The notes: generated by a model not told the origin, from the letters alone. Numbered from the stretch's first letter, positions 10,201-18,672 are shown. The stretch is DNA of 64,000 nucleotides from Hyalangium versicolor (GCF_020103695.1 NZ_JAHXBF010000018.1:62001-126000), one strand, 5' to 3'. Program-made: numbers and translations.

Positions 10201-10865
10201 AGCTCTCGGCGGAGGTGATCCCTGACGGCCGGAAGTGGGAGTTCACGGTGAAGCCCACCAGTGGCGCGGGCATGTACAAGGACGAGCTGCTCACCTACCT
10301 GGAGCGCGTCAACGCCCTCGCCACGACGCTGTTCCCCGGAGACACCGTGGACCCACTCGTGCGCTTCACGGTGCGCCTGCGCCCCGGCAGCTCCGCGGAC
10401 TCCTCTCCTTCGGACATCGCGTCCATCACCTTGACCGTGGATGGAGCCGAGGAGCTCTATCGCAACGGCCCGGACGACCGCTGGCGGTCGATGACCTGGC
10501 CTGGGCCCGCGGGCAAGCTCGGCGCGCACCTGCGCGTGGTGAACACCGCGGGCAACATCGCGGACCTCGACGCGCCGGGCGAGTGGGGCCTGTTCCGGCT
10601 CCTCGAGCGGGTGAAGAAGATCGAGCCCAGCCCGGACGGACGTTTCTTCACCGCCATCTGGGAGATTCCCGACCTGAACAACGCCCAGGTCTCCATCGAC
10701 ATCCGCCCGGAGCGCCTCGCCAACCCCTTCTTCGGCAACTCGGGCAGTCCCTCCTCGAAGCTGTTCCAGATCTTCAGAGACCCACGGCTGCGCCCACCGG
10801 CAGGCATTGCCCAGGCGGCGCAAGGCTGTGCCCCCCCCATCGCCAAGGCCACGTCCTCTCCCTGA
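7206..10865 (+). CDS. tssM: T6SS inner membrane ATPase-like protein TssM (IcmF)
   Basis: 1219 residues. Two N-terminal membrane helices (about 1-20 and 27-45), a cytoplasmic NTPase domain with intact Walker A GPPDSGKST at 119-127, a third membrane helix near 428-448 and a large periplasmic part ending in the beta-rich TssJ-binding domain. TssM spans the periplasm and bridges TssL to TssJ. An intact Walker A is not universal in TssM proteins, so nucleotide use is possible here. A 138-base gap follows before tssB, the largest in the core operon. Confidence 0.97.
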   Translation: MLYAIVVLLLGAIWGGTYYFHQPIIPSLIVTGVVMFFTLMIVLVRRLRARAKKKKEQAAEKPPAPPAPETAKLARIEPAPEIQAMQTEFARAASALKTSKLSRGGRDALAALPWYLVIGPPDSGKSTALRNSGLKFPYLSNRGGGAGRVVGSTRHCDWWLTNEAVFLDAAGRYVTGDEDREEWVSFLDTLGKYRPQRPLNGLIVTVSVNELMGADPQAAGELGQRIRERIDELTSRLRIVVPIYVMITKCDLLTGFVEMFSDLPRSERGQIWGFTVPMATQPEAPTELLLKRFDEMTGILEQRSVRRLGQERRLETRERIYQFPQRFDTLRKNLSEFIQPLFLENVFQDTPVMRGVYFTSGTQELRTFDQRPQPTASDALVPASKPTAETALEGRSFFIWDVFTKVMFQDQKLAVRSSMEEIRQRKRRYTVAGACLAITVALLVLPTISFFNNRDMLQEVRDSIVSVKLETNDDITRIQELSPLQQHLAKLNRYRVEGAPVWMRVGLYKGDPLFALAQKFYNGQLKWLLLGRQHERIKQNLELFAENQDRPDWKPSNESYGKHFDDLKMYLLITYPRTPREPLLDESQQSWLVKQMIKHWEDIRGQGGEVNLEQAITRHAQTYIAMLAADPEQLAFPRDERVMISSRRALNRVPLATLELERIVEQASREYIGVSLGDAVGAVPFMRATKRVRGAFTRVAWEDWVRARMDSSFQGSEAWVLNRDSKENEEANRAELRTRYYQQYIQEWTDFLYSVSVDAPQNWDQTELLLESLTRGKPPPIGKLFRTLAFNVHLESPKSAGGTLTSVTNAISQVFNKKPPAPQGNPLVDRATSIGETELGPADVERHFGTLLSFITKLSETTDKEEKLTQLDFYQDQLELVMGTLREVRDKPNEAGVLLEKLASTRNNVELLIKSQEGGHAVFEQILLPPLKQVRTIVSRDVSAQKSQKWCDEIFTQFTTLMSPRYPFNKDSLLDAPLPELTQFLHPTTGSVKKFVQAQLSAEVIPDGRKWEFTVKPTSGAGMYKDELLTYLERVNALATTLFPGDTVDPLVRFTVRLRPGSSADSSPSDIASITLTVDGAEELYRNGPDDRWRSMTWPGPAGKLGAHLRVVNTAGNIADLDAPGEWGLFRLLERVKKIEPSPDGRFFTAIWEIPDLNNAQVSIDIRPERLANPFFGNSGSPSSKLFQIFRDPRLRPPAGIAQAAQGCAPPIAKATSSP

Positions 10866-11003
10866 GGGCTCGCCGCTCCAGGCGCTGAGAGCTTGCTGTG
10901 TCCCACGCCGAGCATCGGTGACGCCACCCGTCTGTCTTTGTCCCTCCTGTTGTCCCGCAGTCAGTAGCCAACCCGCAGTGTCAAACCAAAGGACCGGTCG
11001 CAG

Positions 11004-11513
11004 ATGAGCAAGGAAACCTCCGTCGCCCCCACTGAGCGCGTCAACATCGTCTATCAACCCGCCACTGGGAACGCCCAGGAGCAGGTCGAACTGCCGCTCA
11101 AGATCCTCATGCTGGGGGACTTCACCGGGAAGCCGGATGACCGCCCCATCGAGGACCGCGCTCCCATCAACGTCGACAAGGACAACTTCAACGACGTGAT
11201 GTCTCAGCAGAACCTCCAGGTGACCCTGGCGGTACCGGACCGGCTCTCCAACGAGGAGGGCGCAACGCTGCCGGTGACGCTGGAGTTCCGCAACCTCTCG
11301 GACTTCGCCCCCGAGAGCATTGTCCATCAGGTGCCGGAGCTGGAAAAGCTGCTCAAGCTCCGCGCCGCGCTCCACGCCCTCAAGGGCCCCCTGGGCAACA
11401 TCCCCGCCTTCCGCCGCCGTCTCCAGGATCTGCTCAACGACGCGGACAGCCGCCAGACGCTGATGAAGGAGCTGGGCCTGAAGTCCGACGAGAAGAACGC
11501 GCCGAAGCAGTAA
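11004..11513 (+). CDS. tssB: T6SS contractile sheath small subunit TssB (VipA)
   Basis: 169 residues, normal for VipA. Seen: family blocks LPLKILMLGDFTG and INVDKDNFNDVM, then a C-terminal helical part (LRAALHALKGPL, FRRRLQDLL) that packs with TssC. The partner tssC starts 21 bases downstream. TssB and TssC copolymerise into the sheath whose contraction drives the Hcp tube. Confidence 0.97.
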   Translation: MSKETSVAPTERVNIVYQPATGNAQEQVELPLKILMLGDFTGKPDDRPIEDRAPINVDKDNFNDVMSQQNLQVTLAVPDRLSNEEGATLPVTLEFRNLSDFAPESIVHQVPELEKLLKLRAALHALKGPLGNIPAFRRRLQDLLNDADSRQTLMKELGLKSDEKNAPKQ

Positions 11514-11534
11514 CCCACTCGAGGTCACACTCCG

Positions 11535-13022
11535 ATGAACACCGACAAGAATCTGCTGAAGAATGACTCCGCGGCTGCGGCCGAGACCCATGACTCGCTG
11601 CTCGACACCATCCTCGCCGAGGCCAAGCTCAAGCCTCGCGACGAGGGCTATGATGTCGCCAAGCACGGCGTGCAGGCCTTCATCGCCGAGATGCTGGCGC
11701 CCAACCGCTCGCAAGAGCGCATCGACCAGGCGCTCGTGGACGCGATGATCTCCGAGGTGGACCGGCGGCTGAGCGCCCAGGTCAACGAGATCCTCCACCA
11801 CCCCACCTTCCAGTCCATGGAGTCGCGGTGGCGCGGGCTGAAGTTCCTCATCGACAAGGTGGACTTCCGCGAGAACATCAAGGTGGAGATGCTCAACGTC
11901 TCCAAGGAGGACCTGCTCAAGGACTTCGAGGATGCGCCCGAGGTCGTCAAGTCCGGCCTGTACAAGCTCGTCTACTCCAACGAGTACGGCGTCTTCGGCG
12001 GCAAGCCCTACGGGCTGATGTGCGGGGACTTCGACGTGGGCCCGGGCCCGCAGGACATGGCGCTGATGCAGAAGTGCGCTTCGGTGGCGGCCATGGCGCA
12101 CGCGCCGTTCCTCACCAACGTGGGGCCGGAGTTCTTCGGCGAGAAGAGCTTCCTGAACCTGCCCAACCTCAAGGACCTGAAGTCCATGTTCGAGGGGCCG
12201 CAGTACGCGCGCTGGCAGTCGTTCCGCGACAGCGAGGACTCGCGCTACGTGGGCCTGTGCCTGCCGCGCTTCCTGCTGCGCCTGCCCTACGGCGAGGGCA
12301 CCGTGCCGGTGAAGGCCTTCAACTTCACCGAGGACAGTGTCGGCTACCATAACCGCTACCTGTGGGGGAACGCCTCCACGGCGCTGGCCACCCGCGTGGC
12401 GGCCTCCTTCGCCAAGTTCCGCTGGGCGCCCAACATCATCGGCCCGCAGTCGGGCGGCGCGGTGGAGAACCTGCCGCTGCACAACTACGAGGCCATGGGG
12501 GAGATCCAAACGAAGATCCCCACCGAGGTGCTCCTCACCGAGCGGCGCGAGTACGAGCTGTCCGAGGAGGGCTTCATCGGCCTGGTGTTCCGCAAGTCCG
12601 CGGACAACGCGGCCTTCTTCTCGGCCAACTCGGCGCAGCGCCCGAAGATCTTCGGCGGCACCCCCGAGGGCAAGGCCGCGGAGACGAACTACCGGCTCAG
12701 CACCCAGCTGCCGTACATGTTCATCATGACCCGCCTGGCGCACTACATCAAAGTGCTCCAGCGCGAGCAGATCGGCAGCTGGAAGGAGCGCTCGGACCTC
12801 GAGCGCGAGCTGAACAACTGGCTCAGCCAGTACGTCGCGGACATGGATGATCCGGCGCCCGCGGTCCGCTCCCGCCGGCCGCTGCGCAACGCGCGCGTGA
12901 CGGTCGAGGACGTGGAGGGCCAGCCCGGCTGGTACCGGTGCAGCATCCAGGTCCGCCCCCACTTCAAGTACATGGGTGCCTCCTTCACCCTGTCGCTCGT
13001 CGGCAAGCTCGACAAGCAGTGA
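11535..13022 (+). CDS. tssC: T6SS contractile sheath large subunit TssC (VipB)
   Basis: 495 residues, the usual VipB length. Recognisable blocks: LNEILHH-type region (VNEILHHPTFQSMESRWRGL), YGVFGGKPYGLMCGD, LPRFLLRLPYG, and the C-terminal handshake region ending in FTLSLVGKLD. It is the partner of TssB immediately upstream. Two hairpins lie between its stop and hcp. Confidence 0.97.
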   Translation: MNTDKNLLKNDSAAAAETHDSLLDTILAEAKLKPRDEGYDVAKHGVQAFIAEMLAPNRSQERIDQALVDAMISEVDRRLSAQVNEILHHPTFQSMESRWRGLKFLIDKVDFRENIKVEMLNVSKEDLLKDFEDAPEVVKSGLYKLVYSNEYGVFGGKPYGLMCGDFDVGPGPQDMALMQKCASVAAMAHAPFLTNVGPEFFGEKSFLNLPNLKDLKSMFEGPQYARWQSFRDSEDSRYVGLCLPRFLLRLPYGEGTVPVKAFNFTEDSVGYHNRYLWGNASTALATRVAASFAKFRWAPNIIGPQSGGAVENLPLHNYEAMGEIQTKIPTEVLLTERREYELSEEGFIGLVFRKSADNAAFFSANSAQRPKIFGGTPEGKAAETNYRLSTQLPYMFIMTRLAHYIKVLQREQIGSWKERSDLERELNNWLSQYVADMDDPAPAVRSRRPLRNARVTVEDVEGQPGWYRCSIQVRPHFKYMGASFTLSLVGKLDKQ

Positions 13023-13050
13023 CCCTCGCTCCACCCGGAGCGGGAGAGGA

Positions 13051-13117
13051 CTGGGCGTCGCGGCTTGAAGCGCCCAGTGCAGTCCTCCTCAGCACCGGGC
13101 CTGACAACAGGCCCGGT
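13051..13117 (+). promoter_or_regulatory. Two hairpins between tssC and hcp
   Basis: The 130-base tssC-hcp spacer holds two inverted repeats. The first has arms CTGGGCG (13051-13057) and CGCCCAG (13071-13077) with a 13-base loop. The second has arms ACCGGGCCT (13094-13102) and AGGCCCGGT (13109-13117) with a 6-base loop. No U-run follows, so full intrinsic termination is unlikely. RNA processing, partial termination or stabilisation of the hcp transcript 5' end is more likely; this is inference. Confidence 0.6.
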
Positions 13118-13152
13118 ACACCCCAACACCCCGCAGTCCATACGAGGCAGAA

Positions 13153-13644
13153 ATGGCCGAGACAGTACACCTCTACCTGAAAGCAAACGGGACGGAGATC
13201 AAGGGCGAGAGCACCCAGGTCAGCCTGGGCCGCGAAGGCTCCATCGAGTGCGTCTACTACGAGCAGGGCGTCATCACCGCGCGCGAGGCGGGCTCCGGCC
13301 TCGCGACGGGCCGGCGCCAGTACCAGCCGCTGCTCATCCGCAAGCGCATCGACAAGTCCACCCCGCTGCTCATGAAGGCTCTGTGCGAGAACCAGGTCAT
13401 CGAGGCGACCTTCAAGTTCTTCCGCCCGAACCCCACCGGTGACGGCACCACGGAGCAGTTCTACTCGGTGAACTTCAAGCAGGGCCGCATCAACACGATC
13501 AAGCAGGTGGTTCCGGACACCATTGTCCCGGCCACCTCCAAGGATCCGGCCCTCGAGGAGCTCACCTTCGTGTTCCACACCATCGGGTGGACGTACACCA
13601 ACGGTGGCGTGACGCACGAGGATTCCTGGAGCGCGCAGCGCTAG
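13153..13644 (+). CDS. hcp: T6SS tube protein Hcp (TssD)
   Basis: 163 residues, the normal Hcp length. Typical Hcp strands are visible: HLYLKANGTEIKGES at the start, then LIRKRIDKSTPLLMKAL, RPNPTGDGTTEQFYSV and FHTIGWTY near the end. Hcp hexamers stack into the inner tube and carry some effectors. Strong hairpins lie on both sides of the gene, which fits a need for many more Hcp copies than other operon products. Confidence 0.97.
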   Translation: MAETVHLYLKANGTEIKGESTQVSLGREGSIECVYYEQGVITAREAGSGLATGRRQYQPLLIRKRIDKSTPLLMKALCENQVIEATFKFFRPNPTGDGTTEQFYSVNFKQGRINTIKQVVPDTIVPATSKDPALEELTFVFHTIGWTYTNGGVTHEDSWSAQR

Positions 13645-13655
13645 TTGCGCCACTT

Positions 13656-13694
13656 CAGGGAGGCGTCCGTCCCCCGACGGCGGGCGCCTCCCTG
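13656..13694 (+). promoter_or_regulatory. Long two-step hairpin between hcp and tssE
   Basis: Twelve bases after the hcp stop, outer arms CAGGGAGGCG (13656-13665) and CGCCTCCCTG (13685-13694) enclose an inner stem CCGTC/GACGG with a CCCC loop. The 3' arm reaches the first base of the tssE ribosome binding site (GGAGG, 13694-13698). It has no U-run. Likely effects are 3'-end protection of hcp mRNA, reduced read-through and partial masking of tssE translation; these are inferred. Confidence 0.65.
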
Positions 13695-13707
13695 GAGGTC
13701 TCTGCTC

Positions 13708-14103
13708 ATGACACACCGAGGACTCTTCTCGCGGCTCAAGAGTGGCGACGTGCACACCTCGCGGCGGGGCGATCCCGTCGAGGAGGTGACCGAGCACCTT
13801 CGCATGCTGTTCAACACCCGCAAGGGGGAGTCCGTATCGGCTCCTGGGTTTGGGATCATGGACTTCAACGACATCATCCACACCTTCCCGTCCGCCATCG
13901 AGCGGATGCAGATGTCCCTGAGGCAGGCCATCCAGGAGTACGAGCCTCGCCTGAAGAATGTCGCCGTCGTGTACGTGCCCGACGAGCTGGATCCCACCAG
14001 CCTCAAGTTCGAGGTCTCCGCGCAACTGGTGCAGCGGGGCTCGCGTCGGCCCATCCGCTTCTTCACGCGGCTGGGGAGAAGCAGCCAGATCGAGCTGTGG
14101 TGA
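13708..14103 (+). CDS. tssE: T6SS baseplate protein TssE (gp25-like)
   Basis: 131 residues of the gp25/lysozyme-like fold. TssE is part of the baseplate wedge. Seen: N-terminal EEVTEHLRMLFNTRKG and central GFGIMDFNDI, both family hallmarks, and a C-terminal FEVSAQLV strand. Start at the ATG 13708, which has GGAGG nine bases upstream; open frame before it is the hcp-tssE spacer. Confidence 0.95.
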   Translation: MTHRGLFSRLKSGDVHTSRRGDPVEEVTEHLRMLFNTRKGESVSAPGFGIMDFNDIIHTFPSAIERMQMSLRQAIQEYEPRLKNVAVVYVPDELDPTSLKFEVSAQLVQRGSRRPIRFFTRLGRSSQIELW

Positions 14104-14124
14104 GTCCGAGGTCGAGGGCAATTC

Positions 14125-15867
14125 ATGTTCAGCAAGTATTTCTTGAGTGAGCTGGCCTACCTCCGGGAGATGGGACGGGCCTTCGGCCTGGCCAACCCGG
14201 GCGTGGCCGGCATGCTGGTGGAGCGTGGCGCGGATCCGGACGTGGAGCGACTGCTGGAAGGGTTCGCCTTCCTGACGGCGCGCGTCCGCGAGCGCGTGGA
14301 TGATGACATCCCGGAGATGGTGCACGTCCTGACGGACCTGCTGCTGCCGCACTACCTGCGGCCCGTCCCGGCCTCCACCATCATCGAGTTCACTCCCCAG
14401 GTGCGGGCCCTGCGCGGCCGCTCCACCATCCCCGCGGGGGTGGAGATCGGAGCGCGGCCACTCGATGGCACCTCGTGCGTCTTTCGCACCACGTCGGAGG
14501 TGGACCTGCTGCCCCTCACGCTCGAGGACGCGCTGCTCGACAAGTCGTCGGTCACCTCGCCGGTGCTGCGGCTCTTCTTCCAGGCCCACGAGCAGATCTA
14601 CTCGGAGATCTTCCGGCCCCAGGGCCTGCGAATCTTCCTCCACGCCGAGCTGGCCACCAGCGCGCTCATGCTGCTGTGGCTGCTGCGCTACTGCCGCGGC
14701 GTGCAGTTCAACAACGACTACGGCAAGTCCGTGCAGTTGGGGGCCCGCGCCGTTCACGCGCTGGGATTCGACCGCGACTTCCGGCTGCTGCCCTGGCCTC
14801 GAGCATCCGAGGGGTACCGGCAACTGCAGGAGTACTTCACCCTCCCGGAGAAGTTCCTCTTCTTCGAGATCCGCGGTCTGGACGCCGTGCGGCACATCGC
14901 GAGCGACCGCTTCGAGCTGGCCCTCCAGTTCGAGCGCCCTCCCCCGCTGGAGGCCCGCGTGGGGCAGGAGATGTTCCGCCTCTACTGCGCGCCCGCCATC
15001 AACCTCTTCTCGTCCTCCGCGCACCCGCTGCGCCACAGCGTGCTGTCCCACGATCAGCTCGTGCGAGCCGAGGGTGTCGACCCCCGCCACATGGAGGTCT
15101 TCTCCGTGGACTCGGTGACGGGCCTGCAGGCAGGACTCAACGAGCGCCGCAACTACCGCCCCTTCTTCGAGTTCGCCCACGCCGCGGGAGATGGCATCGA
15201 GTCGGCCTTCTACCGGCTGCGCAGGGCAGCCTCCCCCATCGACGACGGCATCGACACCTATCTCTCGCTGGAGACGCCGCGCGACGTGATGCCCTCCATC
15301 GCGGAAGAGACGCTGTCCATCGAGCTCACGTGCACCCACCGCTCGCTCCCGACACGCCTCCAGGTGGGGGACGTCCACCTGCCGACCATCTCCTCTCCGA
15401 CCAACGCGCGCTTCAAGAACATCTCACCGGTGAGCAGACCCGCGCGTGCGCCGCTCGGCACGGAGCTGCACTGGCGGCTCCTGTCTCACCTGGCCGTCAA
15501 CCAGCAGACCCTGGGCGAGGTGGACGTGCTGCGCCGCCTGCTGGAGCTCTACAACTTCAAGGCGCTCACGGATGACCTGGCCGCGCGCGCCACGCGGTTG
15601 CGCATCAACGCCATCCGCTCCGTGGACGTGAAGGCCGGGACGCGGTTCCTCGAGGGCAGTCCACTGCGCGGCAACCGCATCACCGTGGCGCTGGATGAGA
15701 CGAACTTCCTGGGCGCCGGCGACGCATTCCTCTTCGGCTGCATCCTCGACGAGCTGTTCGCCTCGAACGTGACCCTCAATTCCTTCAACGAGCTGGGCAT
15801 CCGCCTCCAGCCCTCCCAGATGGAGTACTCGTGGTCCCCGCGCAACGGCTCCCAGTTGACCTTGTAG
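14125..15867 (+). CDS. tssF: T6SS baseplate protein TssF
   Basis: 580 residues, normal for TssF (VasA family). The N-terminus FLSELAYLREMGRAF and the following block ADPDVERLLEGFAFL are family signatures, as is HYLRPVPAS. TssF pairs with TssG in the baseplate wedge (2:1 in characterised systems). Its 3' end overlaps tssG by 37 bases. Confidence 0.96.
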   Translation: MFSKYFLSELAYLREMGRAFGLANPGVAGMLVERGADPDVERLLEGFAFLTARVRERVDDDIPEMVHVLTDLLLPHYLRPVPASTIIEFTPQVRALRGRSTIPAGVEIGARPLDGTSCVFRTTSEVDLLPLTLEDALLDKSSVTSPVLRLFFQAHEQIYSEIFRPQGLRIFLHAELATSALMLLWLLRYCRGVQFNNDYGKSVQLGARAVHALGFDRDFRLLPWPRASEGYRQLQEYFTLPEKFLFFEIRGLDAVRHIASDRFELALQFERPPPLEARVGQEMFRLYCAPAINLFSSSAHPLRHSVLSHDQLVRAEGVDPRHMEVFSVDSVTGLQAGLNERRNYRPFFEFAHAAGDGIESAFYRLRRAASPIDDGIDTYLSLETPRDVMPSIAEETLSIELTCTHRSLPTRLQVGDVHLPTISSPTNARFKNISPVSRPARAPLGTELHWRLLSHLAVNQQTLGEVDVLRRLLELYNFKALTDDLAARATRLRINAIRSVDVKAGTRFLEGSPLRGNRITVALDETNFLGAGDAFLFGCILDELFASNVTLNSFNELGIRLQPSQMEYSWSPRNGSQLTL

Positions 15868-16874
15868 AAGCCTCGGAGGTCGTCAGCTCCGCGCCGTTCC
15901 GGCCCGGGTTCTTCCCGCTCGTGGCATTCCTCGAGCGATTGACCTCGGACGCGGCCCGCGTGGGCGAAATGGGGCCCGTGCTGGAGGAGCGCATCCGCTT
16001 CCGGCACGACCCCTCGCTGGGCTTCTCCACGAGCGACGTCAGCGCGGTGGTGCTGCGCGAGGTGCCCGCCCGTGCCGATGATCCCAACTCCCGGCGGCCC
16101 CTCTTCGAGGTGTCGACGACGTTCCTGGGGCTCACGGGTTCCTCGTCACCGCTACCGCTGTACATGGCTGAGGAGGTGGCCCAGGAGGATCCGGACGAGT
16201 CGGTCCAGCGGGAGTTCCTGGACCTGTTCCATCACCGGCTCCTGTCGCTGCTGTACCGCATCGAATCCCGGTATCGCGTCACCCGGGAGCTGACCGCGAG
16301 CTGCACCGATCAGTGGTCCCGCCGCATCCTGGCGCTGTCCGGGTTCGACACGTACGAGCGGGCCTGGCCGGGCATCCTTCCTCCGTGGCGGCTGCTGCGG
16401 ATCGCCTGTCTGCTGGTCAGCCGGGTCCGCACCGCCGAGAAGCTGGAGATGGCGCTGCAGGACGTGCTCGCCGCAGAGCTGGAGGGAGCCAAGGTCACCG
16501 TCCGGCAGTTCGTGGGGCGGTGGGTGGACATCGACGCGCGCATGCAGCTGGGCGTCGTGAACAACCTGCTCGGCCGCAACACGCTGCTGGGCGGCAGGGC
16601 GTACGACCGGATGGGACGGTTCCAGGTGGAGATCGGTCCCCTCTCTCCTCGCGCCTGGCGCCGACTCATGGCGGACGGAGATCTGTATCCGCTGGCGCGG
16701 GAGATCGTCTCTCTCTTCGTGAAGGATCCGCTCGAGTACACCTTCGAGCTCTTCCTCTCGGAGAGCGTCACTCACACCTTCACCCTCTCCAGCGGCTGGC
16801 CGTCGAAGCTCGGGCGAGACACCTGGCTCGGCACGAACCGGCAGAACCGCCTGACCGTTCCGGGGGCCTCATGA
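15831..16874 (+). CDS. tssG: T6SS baseplate protein TssG
   Basis: 347 residues, typical of TssG (VasB family). Seen: FFPLVAFLERL near the start, IRFRHDPSLGF, and TTFLGLTGSSSPLPLYM. The GTG start at 15831 lies inside tssF; the overlap implies translational coupling, which suits proteins that form one complex. Its stop overlaps the possible upstream ATG of the next gene (ATGA at 16871). Confidence 0.94.
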   Translation: MVPAQRLPVDLVEASEVVSSAPFRPGFFPLVAFLERLTSDAARVGEMGPVLEERIRFRHDPSLGFSTSDVSAVVLREVPARADDPNSRRPLFEVSTTFLGLTGSSSPLPLYMAEEVAQEDPDESVQREFLDLFHHRLLSLLYRIESRYRVTRELTASCTDQWSRRILALSGFDTYERAWPGILPPWRLLRIACLLVSRVRTAEKLEMALQDVLAAELEGAKVTVRQFVGRWVDIDARMQLGVVNNLLGRNTLLGGRAYDRMGRFQVEIGPLSPRAWRRLMADGDLYPLAREIVSLFVKDPLEYTFELFLSESVTHTFTLSSGWPSKLGRDTWLGTNRQNRLTVPGAS

Positions 16875-16924
16875 GCACGCGACCCCCTCTGATTCGATTT
16901 CCCCTGTCCCGAGCCGAGACCTTC

Positions 16925-17926
16925 ATGCGTTCCCTTCCCCTCCTCATCAGTGCGGGCCTGAGTGCCCTCCTCCTGGCCTGCGCCTCCCAGCCTCAGCCGA
17001 AGCTGTGCATCGCGGAGGCCGCCATGTCCGACCGCATCGTGCCCACGCCCGATGACTGGTTCGCGCTCCTGCTGCACGGCTTCGATCGCGAGCAGGGTGT
17101 GGCGCCCTCGCCCAGCGTGGACTGCTCGGGAGTGCCCGTGGTGTGGCAGGAGCCCCAAGCGGAGGAGTGCCGTGAGCCGGGCCCCGAGGCGAAGCCTCTG
17201 CCACCTCCTGAGCGCCTCACCAACGAGGACCTCGTCCTGGAGACGATCGAGGCCAATCAGCGGCTCGTCTGGATTGTCGCGCGGCGCTTCACGAACGGAG
17301 AGGGACTGGGGCCCGTCGGACTGGTGGAGCGAACCACTCAAGGCTTCGTGGTCCGGGCCCTGGGGAGCCTGCGTGCCTATCCTCGACAGGCCCGGCTGCG
17401 CCTGGAGACGGCGGGAGAGGTCAAGGTCCTGGTCGCCGAGGGCGAGGTCTGCACGGATGAGGCACCACCCACCTGCCGCCGCATGGCGCGTGTCCTGCCC
17501 CTTCGTCAGGGACGCTTCTTCGCGGAGGCGGTGGCGAGCAACCGCAACGGGGGCTGCCTGGGTCCCGCCTGGTTCCCCTTGAGCCGTGAGAAGGAGCTCT
17601 CGCTGCCCAATGGGCTGCACAGCAAGGTCGAGTTCACGTCCACGCTGTCGGTGAAGCCGGAGGGCATCGTGCTCGACGAGCAGGTGGTGATGTCCATCCT
17701 GGATCCTCAGCAGCCCGCGATGCCTCCCATTCCCTACCGCCGCGCCCAGGCCCAGCGGGTCCTGGCGGTGAAGGACTCCCGACTGGTGGGAGACGAACCC
17801 TCCGTCTGGGTGAAGCTCCTGGAGCCGGAGCTGGTCGCGGGAGCGAAGTTCCTGGAGCCCGCCCCCGTGCACATCCCGGGAGCAACGGTGCCTCCCGAAT
17901 CCAAGACGGCGGAGGTCCAGCCGTAG
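16925..17926 (+). CDS. T6SS-linked lipoprotein, function unknown
   Basis: Not a recognised family. Starting at 16925 gives a clean lipoprotein signal (MRSLPLLISAGLSALLLAC, Cys19); an ATG at 16871 in an ATGA overlap with tssG would add 18 residues, so coupling may favour the longer form. The mature part is about 315 residues with several Cys, a Pro/Glu-rich stretch and a beta-rich C-terminal half, with no membrane helix. It sits between tssG and vgrG and is co-directional, so an envelope role in this T6SS is likely but unproven. Confidence 0.8.
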   Translation: MRSLPLLISAGLSALLLACASQPQPKLCIAEAAMSDRIVPTPDDWFALLLHGFDREQGVAPSPSVDCSGVPVVWQEPQAEECREPGPEAKPLPPPERLTNEDLVLETIEANQRLVWIVARRFTNGEGLGPVGLVERTTQGFVVRALGSLRAYPRQARLRLETAGEVKVLVAEGEVCTDEAPPTCRRMARVLPLRQGRFFAEAVASNRNGGCLGPAWFPLSREKELSLPNGLHSKVEFTSTLSVKPEGIVLDEQVVMSILDPQQPAMPPIPYRRAQAQRVLAVKDSRLVGDEPSVWVKLLEPELVAGAKFLEPAPVHIPGATVPPESKTAEVQP

Positions 17927-17952
17927 TCCTGTGAACGAAAGAGGGCCTCTCC

Positions 17953-18672
17953 ATGGACAAGCCTGACGACATGCTCAGCATCTCGGTGACGGGCCGTGGA
18001 AACACCGTCGCCTATGGACCCACGCGCGAGCAGAAGCCCGAGGAGTTCGCGGTTCCCGTGCTCATCTTCGGAGCTTCGGGACGCACGGGGCAGTGTCTGG
18101 TCGAGCAGGCCCTCGCGGCAGGTCACACCGTCACGGCCTTCGTGCGCAGCCGCAGCACGCTGTCGGCCAGACACCCCAAGCTGCATATCGTGGAGGGGGA
18201 TGTCCTGAACCCCGACGCGGTGGACGCGGCCATGCTGGGACAGCGGGCCGTGCTGTCCGCGCTGGGGTTCTCGGGCCGGCGGGCGAGCGATTCGCTGGTC
18301 AAGGCCATGGAACACATCGTGACGTCCATGCAGCGCTACCGGGTCCACCGGTTCGTCAGCCTGGCTCCGCCCCCCGCGAAGGATGGCTGGGTGCGGCGAG
18401 GGCTGATCGGCAGGCTGCTCTCCCCCTTCCTCCAGAAGCCGCCCGCGCAGAGCTGGGAGCGGCAGTTGGATTCCATCCGCGGCAGCCCTCTGGAATGGGT
18501 GCTCGTCCGCCCTACCCGGCTCACCAACGAGCCCGCACGCAAGAGCTACCAGGTTTCCGTCGGATGGACCGAGGTCCCCGACGGCATCTCTCGGGCCGAC
18601 GTAGCGATGTTCATGCTCGAGCAACTCCAGAACCGGCGCTACGTCCGGCTCTCTCCCGTACTCGGGGGCTGA
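17953..18672 (+). CDS. Atypical short-chain dehydrogenase, NAD(P)-binding
   Basis: 239 residues. An N-terminal extension of about 30 residues precedes a Rossmann fold with the nucleotide motif GASGRTG and strand VPVLIF. VEGDVLNPDAVDAAM, RFVSLAPPP and WVLVRPTRLT are typical of NmrA/HTATIP2-like atypical SDRs. These bind NAD(P) and often act as sensors rather than enzymes, and no classical YxxxK pair is evident. It lies between the T6SS lipoprotein and vgrG on the same strand, an unusual position for this family. Its role is unknown. Confidence 0.85.
   Translation: MDKPDDMLSISVTGRGNTVAYGPTREQKPEEFAVPVLIFGASGRTGQCLVEQALAAGHTVTAFVRSRSTLSARHPKLHIVEGDVLNPDAVDAAMLGQRAVLSALGFSGRRASDSLVKAMEHIVTSMQRYRVHRFVSLAPPPAKDGWVRRGLIGRLLSPFLQKPPAQSWERQLDSIRGSPLEWVLVRPTRLTNEPARKSYQVSVGWTEVPDGISRADVAMFMLEQLQNRRYVRLSPVLGG

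Noticed and set aside
8655..13034. Very long open frame on the minus strand opposite tssM-tssC
   Set aside because: It is antisense to well-supported T6SS genes. In GC-rich DNA with strong third-position bias the complementary frame stays open, and the translation is a low-complexity Leu/Glu/Arg/Val/His mix with no domain.
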